A program made the position numbers and the translations under genes. A DNA stretch of 41,663 nt from Thermoleophilia bacterium (lineage in GTDB: Bacteria; Actinomycetota; Thermoleophilia; Gaiellales; Gaiellaceae), in NCBI GenBank assembly GCA_026785685.1, contig JAJAZN010000267.1, positions 1 to 41,663 on the forward strand, in the 5' to 3' direction. A model generated the notes under the pieces. That model searched no databases, was not told the origin of the DNA, and worked only from the letters and a program-made list of their open reading frames with translations. Of the stretch, positions 28,798-38,701 are shown in pieces; position 1 is the first letter of the stretch; every line of letters begins with the position of its first letter.

Positions 28798-29423
28798 GGC
28801 TCATTGTCACGCGGCCGGCTGGGCAGGAGCACGATCTGATCGAGCAGCTCGAGGCCCTCGGCCACGATGTCGTGCATTGCCCTCTGATCTGGATTGAACC
28901 GCTCTCGGACGAGCCGATCGACGTTGCGGGGTACGACTGGGTTGTCGTCACGAGCCAAAACGGCGCCCGGGAGCTGCGCCGGCGCGCGCGCGGCCCGTTG
29001 CCGCGCATTGCTGCGATCGGTCGGGCAACGGCCGAGGCGATGGGCCACGCCGATCTCATCGCGACCGTCTCGACGCAAGAGGGTCTTGCAGCGGAGATGC
29101 CCCGCCCGGCGGGTCGGGTACTCGTGACGGCCGCGGAGGGCGCTCGCAGGTTCCTGGTCGACACACTCGCGGCAGACTTCGTGCCGCTCTATCGAACGCA
29201 CGCGATCCGTCCTGATCCGCCTCCCGCCGGAGATCTCTGCCTGCTGGCGTCGGCCTCGGCAGCAACAGCGTTCGGTGCGCTCGCAACCGGGATCCCAGCA
29301 CTCACGATCGGACCCGAGACGACGCGGGCGGCGCGGGAGGCCGGCATCGAGGTTTTCGCGGAGGCGTTGACGCACGATGTAGAGGGGCTCGTCGCAGCAG
29401 TCGAACTCGCCGAGAGCCACTGA
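28794..29423 (+). CDS. hemD: Uroporphyrinogen-III synthase
   Basis: LIVTRPAGQEHDLIEQLEALGHDVVHCPLIWIEP...WVVVTSQNGARELRRR; overlaps hemC by 4 nt. Confidence 0.88.
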   Translation: MRLIVTRPAGQEHDLIEQLEALGHDVVHCPLIWIEPLSDEPIDVAGYDWVVVTSQNGARELRRRARGPLPRIAAIGRATAEAMGHADLIATVSTQEGLAAEMPRPAGRVLVTAAEGARRFLVDTLAADFVPLYRTHAIRPDPPPAGDLCLLASASAATAFGALATGIPALTIGPETTRAAREAGIEVFAEALTHDVEGLVAAVELAESH

Positions 29424-29479
29424 ACGCCGGAAGGGGGATCGCGAGCGTGGTCGCCACGTCGTAGACTCCGTCAGCGCCC

Positions 29480-29945
29480 GTGTTCGTGACCTTCCTCAGC
29501 GATTCGGCCTTCAGGACGACTTCGTCGGAACCTGCCATGGCGTTGTCCTGCGCATAGCGCCCGATGCGCGAATCATCGACATCACCCACGGGATTCCGCC
29601 GCAGGCCGTCTTGCAGGGCGCGCTCGTCCTCGCGAACACGCTCCCGAGGACGGCTTCGTCCAGGCCTCGACGCTGTACCTGGACAGCTTCGGCAATGTCG
29701 CCCTCAACCTGACGAGGGATGACCTCGATCGGATCGGCATCGTGCCGGGGACCCGCGTCGAGATAGAGATCTCCGGACAACGGTACTTCTCCGTTGCCGC
29801 GTGGACGTTCGCGGACGCACGGCCCGGGGACGTCATCCTCTACGAGGACAGCTACGGCAACATGTCGATCGCGATCTCGAACGGCAATGCGGCGGCGATG
29901 CTGCGCGCGGTCGTCGGGCGGCCGGTCGACATCAGAGTCATCTAA
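29480..29945 (+). pseudogene. Decayed SAM hydroxide adenosyltransferase (DUF62) gene
   Basis: Fragments in three frames: VFVTFLSD / FGLQDDFVGTCHGVVLRIAPDARIIDITHGIPPQAVLQGALVLANTLP / EDGFVQASTLYLDSFGNVALNLTRDDLDRIGIVPG...; middle of family missing. Confidence 0.85.
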
Positions 29946-30111
29946 TCGGATCCGCGCGTTGCAAGCTCAGCGCGAACGTACTCCTACTCTCTTGCAACGA
30001 GAGACGTCGGCGGAGCGGGACTCCGGCCCCGGCATCTCTTTGCAGCGTGCCCCTCGCGACTCACCGTCGCGTGGCGCACCTTCTGACGGTTACTCTCGGG
30101 GGAGAGCCCTG

Positions 30112-31398
<1,287 letters not shown>

Positions 31399-31418
31399 CC
31401 GGAGCGGGCGCGGAGCAG

Positions 31419-31835
31419 GTGGAGCACGCCGTCCTCGGCGTCATGCGTGGCGATCTCTCGATCGGGCGTGCAGCCGAGGAGTCGGGGCTCTCGGCCTGGG
31501 AGCTTCTCGATGCGACGCGCGTTGCCGGTGTCGCTCATCCGCTTGCTGCCGACGAGGCGCGGCGCCGCCCCGACCGACTCGCCAGCCTCACGGTCGACAC
31601 ACTTCCCGACCGGCCTCCAAGGCAAGGCGGTGTCGTGCTGGTCGGAATCAATCCTGCTCCAGTTTCCGTCGCAGCCGGGCACTACTACCAGGGGCGTCTG
31701 GGCCGGAGGCTCTGGCGGCGCCTGGAGCGCGTGGGGCTGCTCCACGATCCCGAGCCTGGCGCTCCGCGACAAGATCCGCCAATGGAAGCCCCGACTGGTG
31801 CTCTTTGCATTGTCGGATCTCGTCAGCACGGATGA
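31419..31835 (+). pseudogene. Mug/TDG-type uracil-DNA glycosylase-like gene, internally deleted/frameshifted, with N-terminal HTH-like extension
   Basis: VVLVGINPAPVSVAAGHYYQGRLGRRLWRRLERVGLL (UDG motif) then frame lost; family-like C-terminal piece LRDKIRQWKPRLVLFAL in another frame at about 31766-31818. Confidence 0.6.
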
Positions 31836-31909
31836 GGTACTGGCGGTCACGTGTGGGCTCGGCGGCGTCTCGAGAGGAGCTCGGAACGGGGAAGTGCTGG
31901 CCTCTGACT

Positions 31910-34255
31910 CTACGCGCCGCCTGCAGTGAGCACGTTTGCGACCCCCGCCATCTCGTGGACGACGGCGTAGCACCACTCCCCGTAGGCCCCATCCGCATTC
32001 ACCGCGTCGACCCACCGCTGCGCCGCCTGCGCCTTGGCCGCTTCGAGCGGGTCGTACCCTTTCGTCTCGAGGATCAGGTGGACGCCGTTCGTGAGGCGGA
32101 TGACGAAGTCGGGGATGTAGTCGCGGGCCTGCCCGTCGTGGAGATACCGGATAGCGAGGCCGAGCCCCTGGTTCTTCACGAAGGCAACGACCGCGTCGTG
32201 CGTGTCGATGGAGTACGCGGCCGACTGTTCCCACGTCTTTGTGTCGGCGACGACGTAGTTCAGGTGCGAGCGCGACACCTCGCGCACCGGCTTCGTCGTC
32301 CAGAAGTCCACATCCTCGGTCGTTCCCTCGCCCCGGCCTGACTCGTAGCGCGGTACCTCGGGCGCCTCTCCTTGCGCAGCGTTTGGGTGAATCGCTTCAA
32401 GGAGTCGCTCGACGGCCCATCCGTAGTAGGGCGATAGGAAGACGTCCACGGCCGAGCCTCCGCCGGCGACGACAACCTTTTTCCGAACGAATCGCTGCAC
32501 GATCTCGAGCATCTGCGGGAACAGCACGTGCGCCGGGGCCCCGCACGAGTCCTGCTCCACGTACCGTCGGGTGAGCGCGGCCGCGAGGTCGAACTCGCGT
32601 TGTTGGAGCCGCACCTCGCTGCGCCACCGAGCAAGCCCGACCTTCTCGAGCTTTCCGGGGCCGTGCAGCGAAGGAGGCCCTGCACCCGTCATCTGCCCTG
32701 CCTTCATCATCGCCTCGTCCGGAATCTGGGTCGGGTCGACCCGGACGGTCGCAATCGCCTCCCAGTCGACGGCGATCCGGTTGCGCACTGCCTGCTGGTA
32801 CCCCTCGACGCGAGGGAAACGGATCTCGTACTCCTGTTTCTCCGGGAGTGCCCGCACATGATGTTGCGGTTTCTTCGGCTTTGCGACGACCTTCGACTGC
32901 TTGAACGGGACGATCTCGAACGGCACCCCGAGCACCTTGGCGATCTCCTCCGAGAGGAGCCCGTCCTCGCCGATCTCGTAGCTCTGGCGCCGCAGGCCAC
33001 GTCCCACGACTTGCTCGCAGAGGAGCTGCGACATGAATGGCCGCAGGCCGATGATGTGCGTCACCGTATTGCAGTCCCACCCCTCCGTGAGCATCCCGAC
33101 CGAGACGATGCAGCGCACGTCCCGTCCCGGAGGATGCAATGGCCGCTCGAGCTTCGTTGCGAGCGCCTCGAACCCGTCGGGATACACCGGCCTCTCCTGC
33201 TGATCGGTCGGCCACGCACTCTTGCCGACGGTGTCGAGCGTGTGGCGCATCCACGCCTGCTCCTCTACCTTCGCGCCCGAGCCTTCGGACTCGGCGACAA
33301 CTTTCGAGTCGACGCGAATCGTGTTCAGCGTGCCGCCCGTGTTGCGGAGGCCCGGGAGATCGGCAGGGGGCACGCCATCTGGTGTCGCTGCCCCGGCCAG
33401 CCACTCGTGGATGACTTTCGCGAGCCGCGTGTTCTTGCAGACGAGGATGAACACCGGCGGGCGCGCCTCACTCGCCGCTTCCCACTCGGCAGCCATGTCG
33501 TCACGCAGCTTCCCGAGCACGGTGATCGGGATCGCCGCGTGCTTCAACACGGCCTCCGGCTTCGGATTCGCCCGCTTGCCGCCGCGCTCGCGCGTGGTCA
33601 GCTTCGCCATGATCGACCGCCAGAGGTTGAACCACTGCGCCCTGTCTTGTCCGCTCGGGTCGGACACCGCGAGCTGAGGAATCTTGACGAGCCCCGACTC
33701 GATCGCATCGGTCAGACCGAAGTCGCTGACGATCCAGGGGAAGATCCGGTTCGTGTTGCTACCGGCCCGCGCGAGGTAGAACGGCGTCGCGGACAGGTCG
33801 ATCGCGACGTTGATCCCGCGCAGGCGGTGGATGCGGTCGAGACCGTCCACCCACACGGTCGCCTCCTGGACGAACTCCTCGACCGTGTCCTCGTCGAGTG
33901 CCTCGGCATCCTCGACGGGATCGTCGTCGCCCTCTGCCTCGACGATGCGGTACGCGTGGTGAGCCTCGTCGTTGAAGACGAGGATGTTCTGCTTCCCACC
34001 GACCTCGCGGCCGAGCACCCGCTTGACGAGCGCCGTGTCGCTCTCGACGTACCGCGTCTCCTCGACGACGACTTCGGCCTTGGCAGGCCTACGGTCCTCG
34101 ACAAGTCGCATCCACCTACCGGCAAGCCCGTTCTCGAGCGCTAGCTCCGACAGCACTCGTCGGCCACGCCCTGACGTCGTTTTCGGGCCGATCTGGTAGG
34201 TGAACCGGAACAGCTCGGGGACGCCACGCTTCTGCACTTTCGCGCCGGCGCTCAT
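31910..34255 (-). CDS. Type III-like restriction endonuclease Res, C-terminal part (helicase Walker B and nuclease)
   Basis: [61 protein letters not shown] (PD-ExK-like). Confidence 0.88.
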   Translation of the reverse strand: MSAGAKVQKRGVPELFRFTYQIGPKTTSGRGRRVLSELALENGLAGRWMRLVEDRRPAKAEVVVEETRYVESDTALVKRVLGREVGGKQNILVFNDEAHHAYRIVEAEGDDDPVEDAEALDEDTVEEFVQEATVWVDGLDRIHRLRGINVAIDLSATPFYLARAGSNTNRIFPWIVSDFGLTDAIESGLVKIPQLAVSDPSGQDRAQWFNLWRSIMAKLTTRERGGKRANPKPEAVLKHAAIPITVLGKLRDDMAAEWEAASEARPPVFILVCKNTRLAKVIHEWLAGAATPDGVPPADLPGLRNTGGTLNTIRVDSKVVAESEGSGAKVEEQAWMRHTLDTVGKSAWPTDQQERPVYPDGFEALATKLERPLHPPGRDVRCIVSVGMLTEGWDCNTVTHIIGLRPFMSQLLCEQVVGRGLRRQSYEIGEDGLLSEEIAKVLGVPFEIVPFKQSKVVAKPKKPQHHVRALPEKQEYEIRFPRVEGYQQAVRNRIAVDWEAIATVRVDPTQIPDEAMMKAGQMTGAGPPSLHGPGKLEKVGLARWRSEVRLQQREFDLAAALTRRYVEQDSCGAPAHVLFPQMLEIVQRFVRKKVVVAGGGSAVDVFLSPYYGWAVERLLEAIHPNAAQGEAPEVPRYESGRGEGTTEDVDFWTTKPVREVSRSHLNYVVADTKTWEQSAAYSIDTHDAVVAFVKNQGLGLAIRYLHDGQARDYIPDFVIRLTNGVHLILETKGYDPLEAAKAQAAQRWVDAVNADGAYGEWCYAVVHEMAGVANVLTAGGA

Positions 34256-34965
34256 CCCTTGCGCTCGAACTCGTGCCAGTTCTTGACGAGCACGCGCCCG
34301 CGCCGCAGCAGCGGCATCAGGTGTGCCGGCACGAGGTCGCGGGTGCGGTAGATCGACGCGTCACCTCCATTCGGGTCGAGCTCGCGCAAACGGTTTCGGA
34401 TCGTCACGTTGGGGCACACACAGACGACGACATCCGAGAACCGCGCATCGCCCTTGGCTTGCACCTTGTTGAGAATCGACCACGCCGCGAGCAGGGCCAT
34501 CACGGTCGTCTTGCCCGAGCCGGTCGCCACCTTCAACGCGTAGCGGCGGAACTCGCCTCCTGGCTCCGGCGGCACCTCGACGCCCTGGAGGAAGTCGCCC
34601 CTCGCCTCGGTGAGGAAGATCACCGTCTCGGCTGCCTCGCGCTGCGCGAAGAAGAGCGGCAGGCGGAGGTCGTCGCGGCTCCACCACTCGAGTAGCTCGA
34701 GCGTCGTCCGCGTCGCGCCCGGATACCCCTGCTCTCGCCACGCCTTCACCCGCTCGCGGACGAGGTTGACGTGGTCGAGCGGCTGCCACTCGCCCCGCGT
34801 GAAGCCCTCTTCGGGTTCGGGCGCCCTCGGATCGCGGTACCAGTAGCCCGCCGGGCGGCGACCGAAGCGGCGGTCCGGCATGGTGCCTTCCTCGATCCAC
34901 CAGTGCTCGCCGGGCTCGGCGAAGGGCGAGCAGAGGATCGGGCTCTCGACCTCGAACGAGCTCAC
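34252..34965 (-). CDS. Type III-like restriction endonuclease Res, N-terminal part (Walker A); probably one gene with 31910-34255
   Basis: [26 protein letters not shown]...[15 protein letters not shown]...[13 protein letters not shown]; ends at the next ORF with ATGA overlap. Confidence 0.85.
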   Translation of the reverse strand: MSSFEVESPILCSPFAEPGEHWWIEEGTMPDRRFGRRPAGYWYRDPRAPEPEEGFTRGEWQPLDHVNLVRERVKAWREQGYPGATRTTLELLEWWSRDDLRLPLFFAQREAAETVIFLTEARGDFLQGVEVPPEPGGEFRRYALKVATGSGKTTVMALLAAWSILNKVQAKGDARFSDVVVCVCPNVTIRNRLRELDPNGGDASIYRTRDLVPAHLMPLLRRGRVLVKNWHEFERKG

Positions 34966-35021
34966 GGACAGGTCCCGAAGAGCGGATTGTCAAGACAGGC
35001 CACGGTTGCGACCATGGGACG

Positions 35022-35317
35022 ATGCTCGCTGCGACCCGCGATCCCGACGGCCGGCGCGTCGTTCTGAGCCAGGAAGCGTGGAACCACATCCGGGAGGGTC
35101 ATCCTGCGCTTGGGCGCAGGATGCGCGAGATCATGGCCGCGGTGCGAGAGCCCACCCGGAGCCCACCCGGCGTCTGCCGGGTGGGGACGAACGCGAGGAG
35201 TGGTACTTCACGGACGAGGCGTTCGCGAACCTGTGGGTGCAGGTGGTCGTACACTACGAAAGAGGTGAAGGATGGATAGTCACAGCATTTCCCCGCGAGT
35301 CGCCTCGAAGACGGTGA
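35022..35317 (+). pseudogene. PBECR/DUF4258-like small nuclease toxin, frame broken by 11-bp duplication
   Basis: Frame 1 RRVVLSQEAWNHIREGHPALGRRMREIMAAVREPTR, frame 2 RRLPGGDEREEWYFTDEAFANLWVQVVVHYERGEGWIVTAFPRE; deleting one duplicate copy joins them. Confidence 0.75.
35148..35169 (+). repeat. Perfect 11-bp tandem duplication (GAGCCCACCCG)x2
   Basis: 35148-35158 and 35159-35169 identical; length not a multiple of 3. Confidence 0.97.
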
Positions 35318-35577
35318 AGATCGGCGGCATCGTGTTTGACAACAACCTCTACGACGCGAAAGGGGACGTCCTCTACGTGAACGTGGGCGACCCCGGGGAC
35401 GCCGTCGACTGGATCGGGACGGCCGAGGGCGACGGAACGTGTCACGGCCCTGACGGCAGCCTGATCGGATTGACGATCCTCAACGCCAAGCTGCGGCTCG
35501 AGCAGGACGGGAAGATCGAGCTCACGCTCCCAGAGCACACGGTCTCCGTGACCGATCTCGGCGATCTGCTGGTCTGA
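35272..35577 (+). CDS. DUF2283-like protein, putative antitoxin
   Basis: LYDAKGDVLYVNVGD...GPDGSLIGLTILNAKLRLEQDGKIELTLP; overlaps toxin 3' end by 46 nt. Confidence 0.75.
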   Translation: MDSHSISPRVASKTVKIGGIVFDNNLYDAKGDVLYVNVGDPGDAVDWIGTAEGDGTCHGPDGSLIGLTILNAKLRLEQDGKIELTLPEHTVSVTDLGDLLV

Positions 35578-35579
35578 CC

Positions 35580-38269
35580 TCACTCCGCCTCCGCGAGCTT
35601 CTTGACGACGAGCAGCTCGTTGCCGCGGTCGTCGATCACGGCGATCTCACCCGAGGTGCCACGGGTGAAAGGCGCGCTCGTCGTGCCGGCGAGGTGATCC
35701 CACACCGTGTCTTCCAGCTCACCCTTGAGCGCCTTCTTCAAGCTGTCCCACGCGCTTGGGCGCGGGAAGAATGCCTGCGTGACGTGGAAGACCATCCCGT
35801 TGTAGTCCGTGTCGAGGAACCACGCGGGCACGTCGTTGCCCGAGCGGTGGTCGGCGGTCATCTCGACCGGGTCGAAGACGTCGAGCCCGAGCAGCTCGAC
35901 CTCGAAGCGCTCGGGCTCTCCCGTCGCCTCGGGCGGCAGCTTGCGGACGGCGACATCGGGGAGCCCGGCAACCGAGAACAGCTGGCTCGACCGCATCGTC
36001 TTCAGCAGGTCGCCCATCACGAGGTCGGGTGTCGCCTGGACGTAGGTGACGGGGATACCGACGAGCGCCTCGGCCTTGTCGACGAACTCGCGCGCGTTCG
36101 GCTCGATCGCGAAGCCGATCACGAGCAGCTGCTCGTAGCTCTTCGCGTAGGCCTCGCGCACGGCCTCGTTGACGAGCCGCTCGCCGACGGCGCCGTTCTC
36201 GGCGCCGAAGACGATCGCTACCGGAGCGTCATCCGGCTCGAGTACCGCCTCGGCGCTGAACGAGAGCGAGCGTGCGGGTGGTCGCACGTTCTTGAGCGCG
36301 ATCGTGCGGTTGCCGCCGAGCTGGATGATCGGATTGCGGCGCAGGGCTTCCAGCATGCGGTCGGTCGTCGACGCGTCGCCACTTTGTGGCGGCTCCTCGC
36401 CGTTGACGTCGAGTGGCGTCGGGATCGTCGCCTCGACGACGAACGGGCCGCTGACGCGCGTTATCTTCGTGTCGACCTCGGGGCGGTCGACGAGCACTTC
36501 TTCGCTCGCCGGCTCGTCGTTCGCGATCGACTTCAGGGTGACGTGCGGGACGATCCCGCCGACCTCCTCGCCCTTCGCGTTCTGTTTGCGCTTGTAGGTG
36601 AAGCCACCGGCCGGGCCTCGCGCCGAGTCCTGGAGGTCGTAGTAGGGGAACGTCGCCGTCAGAAGCCGGTGACGTGCGAGTGCGAGCGGGACGCGTGAGG
36701 TGTCGATCGTGATCCAGCGCCGGCCCCACTGTTCGGCAACGTACGCCGTCGTGCCAGAACCGCACGTGGGGTCGAGGACGACGTCGCCGGGATCCGTAGA
36801 CATGAGCAAGCAACGCGCCACAGCGCGGCGGTTCGTCTGAACGACGTACAACGGTTCTTGATCTCCATGCAGGTCGCCCCACATGTTCGTGAGGGTGACG
36901 TATGGCCAGTCCGACCAACGGAGAACGCCACCTAAGGACCTGCCACCCCCATCGAAAAGCCGACCGCGATCAGCGAGCCGCCGCATCTGCGTCTCCGGAT
37001 CGAACCGCCAGTGCATCTTGTCGCCAACGGCGAACTGCTTCCCGTTCAACTCGAACGGAACGGTTCGCGTTGGACTGTAGTCCTGGCTAACAAGCGGGTA
37101 GTTCACCCGGGCATACTCGTACCCCATCGCCATGAGCTCGTCGATCCGCTCGGGACTCAGAGTGGTGACTCGCTCCATCTCGCCATCAGGTGAGAGGAGC
37201 GTGTTGAATTTGGGGTCGTCCTCAGGGCGGCTACGGCGCTCAAAGAGCGTCCGTACCTTCAGTTCCGTCCTGTCCTTTGAGTACCAAAGAATGAAGTCAT
37301 TCACCGGATCTGTTGCCGTCGTCGCACCCTTCTTCTTGAGGATGATCGTCACGACTGCGTTTTCAGAACCGAAGACGTCGTCGAGAATCTCCCGCACGTG
37401 ATGCACGTTCTCGTCCGAGATCTGCACGAACACGCTGCCGCTCGGCGTCAGCAGTTCCCGCGCGACGAGCAGCCGATCGCGCAGGTAGCTCAGGTACGAG
37501 TGCAGCCCGAGCTTCCAGGTGTCGCGGTAGGCCTTGACCATCTCGGGCTCGCGGGTGAAGTCGTCGTCGGCGCCGTCCTTGACGTCGCGCTTGCGTACGA
37601 ACGGCTGGAAGTTCGAGCCGAACTTCACCCCGTAGGGCGGGTCGATGTAGATCATCTGCACCTGCCCACCGAGGCCCTCGTCTTCGAGCAGCGAGTTCAT
37701 CACGACGAGGGAGTCGCCGAGGATCATCCGGTTGACCCAGTCGCCGCGGTGCTCGTAGGCCTCGAGCTGTTGGGCGAGCGAGAGCTGCGGGTCGGTGAAG
37801 AGCTGCAGCTCAATTTGCCGGTCGCGTTCGTCCCCGGTCAGCGTCTGCAGGATCGCCTTCGTCGATAGCCGCTCGTGGACGAAGAGCGGCAAGGTCGGCA
37901 CGTCGAAGGAGAGCCGCTCCGCTTTCCCCGACCAGTCGAGGAAGGGTCGCGAGAGCGCCTTCAGCCGCGCGACGGCATCGTGGAGGCCTGAGATCTCGAC
38001 GTCGCCAAAAAGCCGTGGCTCGGGGAAGGCGAACGGCGGCTCGAGTGCCGATGCCTCCTCGATCTGCACGAGCAGCCACTCGCCAAGCTCCCGCGCAGCG
38101 TTCTGGCCGTCCCAATCCAGTGCGGGTGAGAGCGAGGAGTCGTAGCGGTAGGCCTTCGGCGGCTTGCGCTTCTTGAACTGCGCACCTGCGTCCCGACCTC
38201 GGGCCGCAGCACCGCCTCGTTGTCGTGACGGTAGGTCTCCGCGCGTTTGGGTTGCCTCGGTCTGGCCAT
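35580..38269 (-). CDS. Type III-like (beta-class) adenine DNA methyltransferase Mod; N-terminal ~28 codons in a different frame
   Basis: VQMIYIDPPYGVKFGSNFQPF then DPTCGSGTTAYVAEQWGRRWITID; N-terminus MARPRQPKRAETYRHDNEAVLRPEVGTQ in ORF starting 38269, continuing AQFKKRKPPKAYRYDSSLSPALDWDGQNAAREL in main ORF. Confidence 0.88.
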
Positions 38270-38355
38270 GTCCGGTCGAGCCTATCGTGCTGTCAGCTCG
38301 TCGGGGCTGCGGCCTTACGGGCTCCCGCGCAAGGCGACGTACCCAGGAGAGAGGC

Positions 38356-38682
38356 TTAAGCGCTGTCGGCGAAAGACGTCCCAACTATCTCGGCGACGAT
38401 CTTTGCTGCGATCGTGTCATTCTCCGGAAGCGCGACGATCTCACGAACGGCAACGACTGTCTTCGCGTCGAGTATGAGCTCGTCGCCGGGTGCCGGTCGG
38501 ATGGCAAGTTCGCGCACGACACTATGGGCCTCCGAATCGGCGACGAACGCTATGCGGTAGAGCGACAGGGCTCTGCCTCCACGATTCTGAGGGGACGAAC
38601 GGCAACTCGTACGGTACTCCCTTCCCCGGTCGGGAGCAAGTGCGTGGGCAGAAGCCGCGGTACCGGACGGGTCGGCGGCCAA
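38356..38682 (-). CDS. Small hypothetical protein (start uncertain)
   Basis: LYRIAFVADSEAHSVVRELAIRPAPGDELILDAKTVVAVREIVAL looks protein-like; upstream part of ORF looks non-coding. Confidence 0.35.
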   Translation of the reverse strand: MAADPSGTAASAHALAPDRGREYRTSCRSSPQNRGGRALSLYRIAFVADSEAHSVVRELAIRPAPGDELILDAKTVVAVREIVALPENDTIAAKIVAEIVGTSFADSA

Positions 38683-38701
38683 TTAGGATGAAGCCCTGAG
38701 C

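Noticed and set aside
32528-34144. 538-aa plus-strand ORF opposite res
   Set aside because: Shadow ORF; composition atypical and antisense to DEAH/PD-ExK coding sequence.
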